A DNA stretch of 27,250 nucleotides from DAOVIY01 sp964441595 (GTDB lineage: Bacteria > Patescibacteriota > Minisyncoccia > UBA6257), in the NCBI GenBank assembly GCA_964441595.1, contig CAYTXM010000003.1, positions 1-27,250 on the forward strand. The letters are read 5' to 3'. Positions 8,219 to 16,293 of the stretch are shown piece by piece. The notes under the pieces were generated by a model. It did no database searches, was not told where the DNA came from, and was given only the letters and a program-made list of their open reading frames with translations. Made by a program: the position numbers and the translations under genes. How positions within the stretch are numbered: position 1 is the stretch's first letter; the number at the start of each line of letters is the position of its first letter.

Positions 8219-9103
8219 ATGGATTTTATTAATAAGCGGAAAATTTTTTACGGTTTTTCAATAACAATAATTGCTACTTCTTTTTTGTGTCTTTTGGCTT
8301 TTGGATTTAATTGGGGAATTGATTTTACTGGTGGAAGTCTTTGGGAATTAACCACAACAGATATTAAAAATGACACAATTAAAATTATTGGTTATTTAGA
8401 AAACGAAGGATTGGGGCAGATTAATGTTCAAACTACAAATGAAGATAGTTTAATATTGCGTTTTTCTAATATTTCTGAAGAAAAACATGTCCAATTATTT
8501 AAAGGGTTACAAGAAATGATTCTTTTAATTCAGGAAAGAAAATTTGAATCAATTGGTCCTTCCATTGGGCAAGAATTAAAATCTAAATCTATTTGGGCTA
8601 TTCTTTTAGTCTTTTTTGGAATTTTAGCGTATCTTTCTTATGCTTTTCGCCATTCTTCTTTTCGTATCCCGTCTTATCGCTATGGTATTTTAGCAGTTTT
8701 AGTATTAATGCATGATGCGGTGTTTATTATAGGTTTGTTTTCCTTGCTGGGAAAATTAAAAGGATGGGAAGTAAATTCAGATTTTTTGGTGGCTTTATTG
8801 GTAGTAGCTGGTTATTCTGTTCATGATACGATAGTAGTTTTTGATAGAGTTAGAGAAAATATACGATTAAAAACAAAAGATAGTTTGACACAAATTATTA
8901 ATTTAAGTATTAATCAAACACTTTTGCGGTCTTTAAATACATCTTTGACAACGGCTTTTCCTTTAATAGCTTTATATTTTTTAGGTCCTGTTTCTATCAA
9001 AATATTGGTAATAGCAATGATTAGTGGTGTAATAATAGGCACTTATTCTTCTATTTGTCTTGCCGCGCCATTGTTATATGATTGGGCGTTGAAACGAGGT
9101 TGA
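8219..9103 (+). CDS. secF: Protein translocase subunit SecF
   Basis: This is the partner of SecD in the export-assisting complex. The 294-residue length fits SecF. It has an N-terminal span (about 11-29), the signature GIDFTGGSLWEL (33-44), a short periplasm-facing domain (about 50-115), and a five-span region. Within that region SVHDTIVVFDRVREN (200-214) is the equivalent of the conserved SINDTIVVFDRIRE motif, with His in place of Asn at the third position. The terminal TGA overlaps the candidate -35 box of the next promoter. Translation is probably coupled to secD because only 2 bases separate them. Confidence 0.96.
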   Translation: MDFINKRKIFYGFSITIIATSFLCLLAFGFNWGIDFTGGSLWELTTTDIKNDTIKIIGYLENEGLGQINVQTTNEDSLILRFSNISEEKHVQLFKGLQEMILLIQERKFESIGPSIGQELKSKSIWAILLVFFGILAYLSYAFRHSSFRIPSYRYGILAVLVLMHDAVFIIGLFSLLGKLKGWEVNSDFLVALLVVAGYSVHDTIVVFDRVRENIRLKTKDSLTQIINLSINQTLLRSLNTSLTTAFPLIALYFLGPVSIKILVIAMISGVIIGTYSSICLAAPLLYDWALKRG

Positions 9104-9128
9104 CTTTTTTCTAAAATTTTGCTTTAAT
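9100..9128 (+). promoter_or_regulatory. Promoter overlapping the secF stop codon
   Basis: TTGACT (9100-9105), a 17-base spacer and TTTAAT (9123-9128) each differ from consensus by one base. Transcription would begin near 9135, about 2 bases before the ATG at 9137 or 11 before the in-frame ATG at 9146. The mRNA would be leaderless or nearly so. Confidence 0.5.
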
Positions 9129-9136
9129 TAACAATA

Positions 9137-10249
9137 ATGTCAAATATGAATAATTTTAAGTTAAATAAGGAGAGTCCACACCAATTGGCTCTTCAAATTA
9201 TTACTATCTTGCCTTCTCGTACACAAGATATTGTTAAGAAAAGATTTGGTTTGGATAATAATAAACCTAAGACACTAGAGGCTGTTGGTCAGGATTATAA
9301 GGTTACGAGAGAAAGAATTAGGCAAATTATAGAAGCGTCTTTAAAAACTGTTAAAAAACAGCCAGTTTTAAAAATGGCTAATGTTTTTATAAAACAAGCT
9401 GAACAAATTTTAAAGCAAAGCGGTGGAGCTGATGAAAGTGTGAGGTTCCTTACAAAAATAGATAAAGAGTTTAAAGAATCAAAAGGAAATCTATCCACAA
9501 TTAGATTTTTATTGGCATTAAATCCTAATTTTTCATTTGAAGAAGAAAATGATTTATACAATAGTTTTTGGCATTTTTCCAGAATTTCCAAAGACAAAAT
9601 TTATAAAAATATCAAAAATATAGAAGGACTTTTTAAGAAAAAACAATCAACTTATTTGATGAACGAAATATTGACTTTGGTTAAAAAAAATATTTCCTCA
9701 AATATTAATAAGGAAGAGCTAAGGGCATATTTAGAAATATCCAAGAAAGTTGGTATGAATCCATTTGGCGAGTATGGCCTATTTGATTGGATGGAGATAG
9801 ATCCATCTGGCGCTCGCGATAGAGCATATTTAATAATGAAACATTCTAAAAAGCCTTTACATTTTTCTGATATTACAAAACGCCTTAATGAGTGTAATGA
9901 AATAATGATTCCAGCATCTGTTGCATCTCATTCTTGGCAAAAGAAAGTATGTATTCAAACAGTTCATAATGAACTAATTCGTGATTCTCGTTTTGTGCTT
10001 ATTGGCAGGGGGATTTACGCGTTAGGAGAGTGGGGTTATAAACCTGGGAAAATAGTTAATGTTATTAAAGATATTTTGAAAGAAGCGGGAAAACCGTTGA
10101 AACAGGAAGCAATTATCAAGGAAGTTAAAAAACGCAGAATGGCAAAAGATAATACTATTATTTTAAATCTTCATAATAAGAAATATTTTAAAAAATTGCC
10201 GAATAAATATTATAGCTTAGTTAGGTCCTATAAAATATTAGAGGTTTAA
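9137..10249 (+). CDS. Sigma region 4-like protein with HARE-type winged helices
   Basis: Residues 25-73 match sigma-70 region 4: LPSRTQDIVKKRFGL, then TLEAVGQDYKVTRERIRQI. The helix-turn-helix shares VTRERIRQI with RpoD encoded in this window. Sigma regions 1-3 are absent, so it cannot be a complete sigma factor. A helical middle (about 75-215) follows, then a HARE-HTH-like domain (about 224-300: ARDRAYLIMKHSKKPLHFSDITKRLNE as start and RFVLIGRGIYALGEWG as end, cited in parts). A second winged helix (about 303-360) follows it. HARE domains occur in the RNA polymerase delta subunit and in chromatin and restriction proteins. A role as an RNA polymerase-associated or -35-binding regulator is inferred. 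The next gene starts in a TAATG overlap. Confidence 0.72.
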   Translation: MSNMNNFKLNKESPHQLALQIITILPSRTQDIVKKRFGLDNNKPKTLEAVGQDYKVTRERIRQIIEASLKTVKKQPVLKMANVFIKQAEQILKQSGGADESVRFLTKIDKEFKESKGNLSTIRFLLALNPNFSFEEENDLYNSFWHFSRISKDKIYKNIKNIEGLFKKKQSTYLMNEILTLVKKNISSNINKEELRAYLEISKKVGMNPFGEYGLFDWMEIDPSGARDRAYLIMKHSKKPLHFSDITKRLNECNEIMIPASVASHSWQKKVCIQTVHNELIRDSRFVLIGRGIYALGEWGYKPGKIVNVIKDILKEAGKPLKQEAIIKEVKKRRMAKDNTIILNLHNKKYFKKLPNKYYSLVRSYKILEV

Positions 10250-11442
10250 TGTTAGGAGAGATTATTCGTGAATTTTGGTGGATATTAGCCCTTATTGTTT
10301 TGGGGAAGTTTTTTATTAATTTAGGCAAAAAGTACGAAGAGAAAAAAAAGAAAGAAAAAGAAGAGATAAAGGATTGGGTTATTCTACAAGCAAAGATTAA
10401 TCGTGAGATTTTACAAACCCCTAAAGCAATGGAGCAAGTATTTAACGGTCTTCATGTTATAGAAAAGGGATATATTTGTCTAGAGCTGGTTGGTATGGAT
10501 AGAGGGCTATATTTTATTATTCGTGCGCCTAAAGAATATAGAAATTTAGTAGAATCACAATTTTACGCGCAATATCCAGAAATAGAGATTAAAGAAATTG
10601 ATGATTATTTTTTACGTCTACCAGCTCATTTACCAAATAAGGATTTTGATTTATGGGGAACCGAGATCGTTTTAGAAAAAGAAAATTATTATCCTATTAA
10701 AATTTATTCTTATTTTGAAGAATTAAAAGAAGAGAAAAGAATTGATCCGATATCAAGTTTTGCAGAAAGTATTGACAAGCTTCAAATATCCGAATGGTTT
10801 ATTCTGGAAATTCTTATTAAGCCTCTTTCTGATAAAGATGAAAAGAAATTTATAGATGAAGGAAAAGAAAAAGTTAATAGTATGTTAGGCAAAAAAAAGG
10901 AAAAGAAGATTACTTGGACAGATTGGGTCGGCGCTTTTTTTAAGAATCTTTTAGTAGGATTAGTTGAGCCTCCAGTTTGGCCTGGAAAAGAAGAAAAGAA
11001 AGATGGGGCATCTCCAGTTATTTCATCTGGGGAAAAGGAGATTATTAAATCAATTGAAAATAAAATAAGCCGATTATCATTTAATACAAATATAAAGCTG
11101 GTTTATATTTCCCCAAAAAAGATTTTTAATGAATCTAATGTTTCCTCTTTTATGGCGTTTTTAAAACAATTCAATTCAAAAGACTTGAATGGTTTTAAAA
11201 TTAACAAAGACGCTTCCACAATTCTTAAATCTAAATTTTTTCAGAATAGAAGATTGTTTTTAAAGAAGATGGATTTTTATCAAAATTGTTTAAAGCGAAC
11301 GAAAACACAAGATTCAATTATTTTAAATACAGAAGAATTGGCAACTATTTATCATTTTCCGGCATTAAAGGTTGTAACCCCTACATTGGTCAGAGTTTTA
11401 AATAAAAAAGGTGAACCGCCAGCAGGGCTACCAGTAGAGTAA
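10249..11442 (+). CDS. Membrane-anchored partner of HerA/TraC-like ATPase
   Basis: The start overlaps the previous stop by one base (TAATG), with AGAGG 4 bases before it. The 397-residue product has one N-terminal span (about 8-24) and a basic charged stretch (27-43). A long domain follows containing LVGMDRGLYFIIRAP and YAQYPEIEIKEIDDYF, then a C-terminal half ending in ATIYHFPALKVVTPT and PPAGLP. The last pattern (HFP...TP...PP..LP) is what usually comes just before the ATPase domain in single-chain HerA/TraD-like proteins. The domain resembles the uncharacterised membrane partners (DUF8128-type) of Patescibacterial type IV coupling ATPases. The next gene is in the same frame beyond one TAA, so the two may form one functional unit at the membrane. 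No catalytic motif is visible. Confidence 0.65.
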   Translation: MLGEIIREFWWILALIVLGKFFINLGKKYEEKKKKEKEEIKDWVILQAKINREILQTPKAMEQVFNGLHVIEKGYICLELVGMDRGLYFIIRAPKEYRNLVESQFYAQYPEIEIKEIDDYFLRLPAHLPNKDFDLWGTEIVLEKENYYPIKIYSYFEELKEEKRIDPISSFAESIDKLQISEWFILEILIKPLSDKDEKKFIDEGKEKVNSMLGKKKEKKITWTDWVGAFFKNLLVGLVEPPVWPGKEEKKDGASPVISSGEKEIIKSIENKISRLSFNTNIKLVYISPKKIFNESNVSSFMAFLKQFNSKDLNGFKINKDASTILKSKFFQNRRLFLKKMDFYQNCLKRTKTQDSIILNTEELATIYHFPALKVVTPTLVRVLNKKGEPPAGLPVE

Positions 11443-11460
11443 ATTAAAAATTATATTAAT

Positions 11461-13014
11461 ATGAGTGATATAAATTATATTGGAATAACAAATTTTAGGG
11501 ATGAATTTCAACGATTTGGCATTAAAGTTGACGATAGGCGTCGGCATATGTATTTTGTTGGAAAGAGTGGAGTAGGTAAAACAACAATGATGGAAAATAT
11601 GGTTATTCAGGATATTCATAATGGTAAAGGAGTATGTTTCATTGATCCCCACGGGGAATCGATAAATAGGATTCTTTACTTTATTCCCAAAAATAGAATA
11701 AAAGATGTGGTTTATTTTAATCCTGGCGATGTTGAATGGCCAATCGCTTTTAATATTATTGAAGAAGTTCCAATAGAATATCGTCATTTAGTTGTAGCGG
11801 GTTTAATGGGTGTTTTTAAAAAAATCTGGCCAGATGTATGGTCTGCTAGAATGGAGTATATTTTAAATAATGCTTTACTGGCTCTTTTAGAATATCCTGG
11901 CGCAACGCTTTTAGCTGTAAACAGATTACTTTCTGATGAAGATTTTCGTAAAGCAGTAATGAAAAAGGTTACAGATCCCATAGTCAAATCTTTTTGGGAA
12001 AGAGAATTTGCACGTTATAATGAACGTTTTGCGACTGAAGCAATCGCCCCAATTCAAAATAAAGTTGGGCAATTTATTTCCAATCCTTTAATTAGAAATA
12101 TTATTGGACAGAAAGAATCAAAGATTGATATTAGGCAAATAATGGATGATGGTAAGATTCTTCTAGCTAATTTATCAAAAGGAATGGTTGGTGAGGATAA
12201 CTCTAGTCTTTTGGGAGCTCTTTTGGTTACAAAGATACAATTAGCTGCGATGAGCCGTATAGATGTTCTTGAAGAGAAAAGAAAGGATTTTTATTTGTAT
12301 GTAGATGAATTTCAAAATTTTTCCACTGAATCATTCGCTTCTATTTTTGCCGAAGCCAGAAAGTATCGTTTAAATTTAGCTTTAGCTCATCAATATATAG
12401 CTCAACTTAATGAGCAGGTTAAAGATTCTATTTTTGGAAATATAGGAACTTTAGTTTCTTTTAGATTAGGCCCTGAGGACGCAGAATTATTGGAAAAATA
12501 TTTTGCTCCAGAATTTTCAAAAGAGGATTTAATCAATCTTCCAAATTATAATTTTTATATAAAACTAATGATTGATGGTGTTTTATCCAAAAGTTTTTCA
12601 GCAATGAACATACCGCCATCTAGTTTACCAGAGAGCTCATTTATACAAGAAATAATTCAGTATTCACGCGAGCATTATGCTGCTTTACGTCAAGAAGTTG
12701 AAAAGGAAATCGCGCATTGGGGATTATTGGATTTTTCGCCAAGTCCAAGAGGGGGAGGCATTAAAAGCAGAACAGTTGGGATTAAAGAAGGATGGGAAGC
12801 TCTATGCTCTCAGTGTGGAAAAAGAATTATTGTGCCTTTTCAACCTGATCCTGCGAGGCCTGTTTATTGCGATGAATGTTTTAAAGAAATACGGAGACAA
12901 AAAGGGAAAGATTTAACACATACAAATTCTGTTCGGGATACTCAAACTAAAATTGCGCCAAAAAAAGGGGAAATAAGGGAAACAATTAAAAATATTTTCC
13001 GACGAGATAATTAA
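11461..13014 (+). CDS. HerA/TraC-type DNA-translocating ATPase with zinc ribbon
   Basis: The 517-residue protein opens with FGIKVDDRRRHMYFVGKSGVGKTT. The Walker A loop is GKSGVGKT (34-41), and IDPHGE follows at 61-66. Walker B is FYLYVDEFQNF (277-287, D282-E283). The sensor-like stretch NLALAHQYIAQL (305-316) is typical of TraD/TraC/VirB4-HerA relatives that push DNA or protein through membrane channels. A C-terminal zinc ribbon has C449xxC452 and C470xxC473 around VPFQPDPARPVY, a ribbon type seen in Patescibacteria and Chloroflexi. No relaxase or other type IV secretion gene is nearby, so a full conjugation system is not supported. A part in DNA uptake or processing is possible. No Shine-Dalgarno is present. 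Confidence 0.82.
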   Translation: MSDINYIGITNFRDEFQRFGIKVDDRRRHMYFVGKSGVGKTTMMENMVIQDIHNGKGVCFIDPHGESINRILYFIPKNRIKDVVYFNPGDVEWPIAFNIIEEVPIEYRHLVVAGLMGVFKKIWPDVWSARMEYILNNALLALLEYPGATLLAVNRLLSDEDFRKAVMKKVTDPIVKSFWEREFARYNERFATEAIAPIQNKVGQFISNPLIRNIIGQKESKIDIRQIMDDGKILLANLSKGMVGEDNSSLLGALLVTKIQLAAMSRIDVLEEKRKDFYLYVDEFQNFSTESFASIFAEARKYRLNLALAHQYIAQLNEQVKDSIFGNIGTLVSFRLGPEDAELLEKYFAPEFSKEDLINLPNYNFYIKLMIDGVLSKSFSAMNIPPSSLPESSFIQEIIQYSREHYAALRQEVEKEIAHWGLLDFSPSPRGGGIKSRTVGIKEGWEALCSQCGKRIIVPFQPDPARPVYCDECFKEIRRQKGKDLTHTNSVRDTQTKIAPKKGEIRETIKNIFRRDN

Positions 13015-13021
13015 TTAAAAG

Positions 13022-14119
13022 ATGAAAAAAACAATTGCAATTATTTGTGGGGGTAAAAGCGGGGAGCATGAAGTGTCTTTGCGCTCCGCTTTCTATGTTT
13101 TTAATAATATAGACAGAAAAAAATATTGTGTAATCATTATAGCAATTGATAAAAAAGGAAAATGGTATTTTGGCCGTAATTTTAAAGAGATTATTAATAC
13201 TAGCGGTCAGTTATGGAAATTAAAACCTAAATTGGAAGAAATTGTTCTTTTAAAATCTGAAAAATGCAGTAAGGTATTTAGTTTGAAACAAAAGAAAAAT
13301 TTAGTAAAAATTGATATATTTTTTCCATTAATTCATGGCACTTATGGAGAGGACGGTTGCTTACAGGGATTTTTTGAACTTTTGGATATTCCTTATATAG
13401 GGGCGAACGTGACAGGCTCGGCAATAACAATGGATAAAGATATAGCAAAAAGATTATTGACGTTTGAAAAAATACCTGTTGCAAAATCTATTATCATCAA
13501 AAAAGAAGATAAATTTACAGAGAAAAGAAAAAAGATTACCCGAGCCATAAAAGAATTTGATTTTCCTCTTTTTATTAAACCTGTTTCTTTAGGTTCTTCA
13601 GTCGGAATATCCAAAATTTTTAGTCAAAAAGAAATTAATAAAGCTATTAAAGACGCTTTTCAATATGATACAGAAATTATAATAGAGAAATTTGTTGATG
13701 GAAGAGAAATAGAATGTTCAGTATTAGGAAATTCTAACCCCATAGCTTCTTTACCTGGAGAAATTAAATCCCGTTCTTTTTATTCTTACGAGGCAAAATA
13801 TTTAGATCCTGATGAATCAGAATTGTTAGTTCCAGCTCCTTTATCTAAATCATTAATTAAAAAGGTGCAAGAATTGAGTATTAAAGTATTTCAGGTATTA
13901 AAATTACAAGGTATGGCGCGAGTAGATCTCTTTTTAAAACCAAATGGGCGATTAATAGTTAATGAGGCAAACACTATACCTGGCTTTACCCAGATTAGCA
14001 TGTATCCTAAATTATGGCAGATTTCAGGAATAAAATATCCAAAATTACTTGATAGATTAATACAATTAGCCATTGAGAATTTTAACAAGAAGGATAAATT
14101 AAAAAGAAATTATCAATGA
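13022..14119 (+). CDS. ddl: D-alanine--D-alanine ligase
   Basis: This cytoplasmic ATP-grasp enzyme joins two D-alanines for the peptidoglycan stem peptide. In the 365-residue protein the landmarks are GGKSGEHEVSLRSA (10-23), PLIHGTYGEDGCLQGFFEL (102-120) and GANVTGSAITMDKDIAK (127-143). They continue with the ATP-grasp lysine region FIKPVSLGSSVGI (184-196) and EKFVDGREIECSVLG (222-236). SYEAKYLD (255-262) keeps the Tyr-Glu-Ala-Lys-Tyr stretch of D-Ala-D-Ala rather than D-Ala-D-Lac enzymes. Metal and substrate residues are in GMARVDLF (297-304) and NEANTIPGFTQISMYPKLW (314-332). The only oddity is Ala where Ile or Val is usual in NEANT. It overlaps dgkA by four bases (ATGA) and supports retention of a peptidoglycan wall. 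Confidence 0.96.
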   Translation: MKKTIAIICGGKSGEHEVSLRSAFYVFNNIDRKKYCVIIIAIDKKGKWYFGRNFKEIINTSGQLWKLKPKLEEIVLLKSEKCSKVFSLKQKKNLVKIDIFFPLIHGTYGEDGCLQGFFELLDIPYIGANVTGSAITMDKDIAKRLLTFEKIPVAKSIIIKKEDKFTEKRKKITRAIKEFDFPLFIKPVSLGSSVGISKIFSQKEINKAIKDAFQYDTEIIIEKFVDGREIECSVLGNSNPIASLPGEIKSRSFYSYEAKYLDPDESELLVPAPLSKSLIKKVQELSIKVFQVLKLQGMARVDLFLKPNGRLIVNEANTIPGFTQISMYPKLWQISGIKYPKLLDRLIQLAIENFNKKDKLKRNYQ

Positions 14120-14496
14120 AGCTTTCTTTTAGAAGATTACTTAAAAGCGTAAATCACGCTTCTCAGGGGATAAAATACGCATTTTCGCAACAAAACTTTT
14201 TTTTAATGTTTCTTATGGCAATTGGAACATTAATTCTAGGGTTTTGGCTGCAAATTTCTTATTTTGAATGGCTTATAATAATTTTTCTCATTGGTTCTAT
14301 TCTTAGTTTGGAAATGTTAAATACTGTTCTGGAAAGGACATTAGACTTTTTAGAGCCGTATATTTCTGATAAAATTAGGATGATTAAAGATTTAATCGCA
14401 GGGGCGGTTCTTATTGCTTGTTTTACGGCGATTATTTTAGGATTTATAATCTTTTTTCCCAGAATATTAATAAAAATATATGCTATCTTCTTCTGA
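14116..14496 (+). CDS. dgkA: Diacylglycerol / undecaprenol kinase
   Basis: This small integral membrane kinase phosphorylates diacylglycerol or, in Gram-positive relatives, undecaprenol, returning the lipid carrier to the wall pathway. The 126-residue length, three spans (about 29-46, 50-65, 94-114) and an amphipathic N-terminus (FRRLLKSVNHASQGIKYAF) fit the family. The catalytic signature is EMLNTVLERTLD (66-77; E66, N69, E73), followed by IKDLIAGAVL (90-99; K91-D92). It starts within the ddl stop (ATGA) and its end overlaps dnaG by 17 bases, so translation is probably coupled. Neighbouring ddl suggests a role in undecaprenol recycling, but the substrate cannot be read from sequence. Confidence 0.93.
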   Translation: MKLSFRRLLKSVNHASQGIKYAFSQQNFFLMFLMAIGTLILGFWLQISYFEWLIIIFLIGSILSLEMLNTVLERTLDFLEPYISDKIRMIKDLIAGAVLIACFTAIILGFIIFFPRILIKIYAIFF

Positions 14497-16279
14497 AGAA
14501 ATAAAAAATAAATTAGATATTAAGGATGTAATTGGGCAGTATGTAAAACTGCAAAAATCCGGAGCTAATTATAGAGCTCTTTGTCCTTTTCATAAAGAAA
14601 AAACCCCTTCATTTTTTGTTTCTCCATCCCGTCAAATTTGGCATTGCTTTGGTTGCGGAGAAGGAGGGGATATTTTTTCTTTTTTAATGAAAATAGAAAA
14701 TATTGAATTTAAAGAAGCTTTAAAGATATTAGCCCAAAAGGCAGGGGTAAAATTAGCATATGAAAATCCTCAGATACGTTCTGAAAAACAAAGATTAGTT
14801 GATATTAATAAAGAAACATCCGAGTTTTTTGAAGAGAATCTCTGGAAAAACAAAGAAGTTGTTGATTATCTTATTAAAAGAGGATTAAAAGAAGAAACAA
14901 TAAAAGAATTTCATCTTGGTTGGGCTTCTGATGAATGGCGTTCTTTAAGTGGCTTTCTCATAAAAAAAGGGTTTAATGCAAAAGACATTGTAGCTAGCGG
15001 TTTATCCATTTCTAAAAATGCTGATATATACGATCGTTTTCGTTCACGAATTATGTTTCCTATAGAAGATTATTCCCAAAACATAGTTGGATTTACAGGA
15101 AGAATTTTCCAAGGTAAAGCTCCTTTAAAAACGATTATGGATATAGAAAAAATAGGAAAATACATTAATAGTCCGCAAACTTTAATTTTTGATAAAAGTA
15201 AAATTTTATATGGTCTGTCAAAGAGCAAAAATTATTTACGTTCTGAAGGAAATACTTTATTAGTGGAAGGCCAAACAGATTTTTTATCTGCCTGGCAGTC
15301 AGGCATAAAAAATATAGTAGCTACTTCAGGAACAGCTTTAACTTCTTATCAATTAAAAATCTTAAAAAGATATAACGATACTTTGGTTTTAGGTTTTGAT
15401 ATGGATGAAGCTGGAGAAAAGGCGGCTGAAAGAAGTATAGACTTGGCATTATCTAAAGAATTTAATGTAAAGATTCTTAGGCTACCCGGAGAAAAAGATT
15501 TAGCCGATTATCTTGTTAGTAAAGAAAAGAAAGAAAGTATTAAAGATTTAATAAGCAATGCTGAGGCAATAATGGATTTTTATTTTGCTAGAGCCCAAAA
15601 TATAGGCGATAAAACAAATATTGACGGCAAAAAGGCTATTGCTTCTTATTTTCTTCCTAAAGTTAAAAAACTTATTAATGTTTTAGATAAATCTTTTTGG
15701 ATAAATAAGCTCTCGCGTTTTATAAATATTTCCGAGCAATCTCTTGAAGATGAATTAAATAGGTTGTTAGAAGAAGTTGATAGAGAAAATGCTGTTGATG
15801 AGAATGAATCTCTTTATCAATTTCCAACTTCTCAATTGCAATCACGGATAGATGGCATAGCTGAAAGAATTATATCTTTTTTGATAAAAACGCCTTCTTT
15901 AAAAAAAGAGGTTTTTGAATATGAAGAATATTTTCCAGAGAATTTTCAAAAAATCCTTGAAGTTATTAAAAATATTTCTTCGAAAAAAGATTTAAATATT
16001 GAGAATTTAAAGAAAGTAAATTTACCGGAAAGCTTAATTAATCAAATTAATCAATTAGCTTTGAGAGCTGATTACGAGACAGAATTATTGGAGAAATTTC
16101 AGGTTTCTCTTGATGACGAGCTTAAGAAAGAATTGCGAGAATTAAAGAGAGAGTGTACTAAAAAAAGACTAGAAAAGATAGAAAGAGAAATTCAGCTTGC
16201 TGAGAAAAATGGAGAAAAAAAGATGCTAAAAGATTTAATCGCGGAATTTAATAAATTATCAAAAAAATTATTAGATTAA
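14480..16279 (+). CDS. dnaG: DNA primase DnaG
   Basis: DnaG makes RNA primers at the replication fork. The 599-residue product has the N-terminal CHC2 zinc domain with C35, H38, C56 and C59 (CPFHKEKTPSF, CFGCGEGGD). The RNA polymerase core includes GRIFQGKAP (208-216) and KYINSPQTLIFDKSKILYGL (227-246). The Toprim fold has LLVEGQTDF (260-268; E263) and GFDMDEAG (305-312; D307, D309). A variable helicase-binding-type C-terminus (about 430-599) is rich in Lys and Glu. The start lies within the end of dgkA (17-base overlap). rpoD follows after 14 bases, so the dnaG-rpoD core of the macromolecular-synthesis operon is kept, but rpsU is not next to it. Confidence 0.97.
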   Translation: MLSSSEEIKNKLDIKDVIGQYVKLQKSGANYRALCPFHKEKTPSFFVSPSRQIWHCFGCGEGGDIFSFLMKIENIEFKEALKILAQKAGVKLAYENPQIRSEKQRLVDINKETSEFFEENLWKNKEVVDYLIKRGLKEETIKEFHLGWASDEWRSLSGFLIKKGFNAKDIVASGLSISKNADIYDRFRSRIMFPIEDYSQNIVGFTGRIFQGKAPLKTIMDIEKIGKYINSPQTLIFDKSKILYGLSKSKNYLRSEGNTLLVEGQTDFLSAWQSGIKNIVATSGTALTSYQLKILKRYNDTLVLGFDMDEAGEKAAERSIDLALSKEFNVKILRLPGEKDLADYLVSKEKKESIKDLISNAEAIMDFYFARAQNIGDKTNIDGKKAIASYFLPKVKKLINVLDKSFWINKLSRFINISEQSLEDELNRLLEEVDRENAVDENESLYQFPTSQLQSRIDGIAERIISFLIKTPSLKKEVFEYEEYFPENFQKILEVIKNISSKKDLNIENLKKVNLPESLINQINQLALRADYETELLEKFQVSLDDELKKELRELKRECTKKRLEKIEREIQLAEKNGEKKMLKDLIAEFNKLSKKLLD

Positions 16280-16293
16280 TATAAAAAATAAAG

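Noticed and set aside
12677..12916. 79-codon frame inside the ATPase gene
   Set aside because: It overlaps the conserved zinc-ribbon end of the ATPase in another frame and has no feature of its own.
10249..13014. Integrated conjugative element
   Set aside because: Only a membrane partner and an ATPase are present. There is no relaxase, integrase, att repeat or tRNA boundary, and housekeeping genes flank both sides.
9101..14496. Alternative genetic code with TGA as glycine
   Set aside because: TGA ends secF, ddl and dgkA at the expected lengths, and no conserved protein contains an internal TGA.
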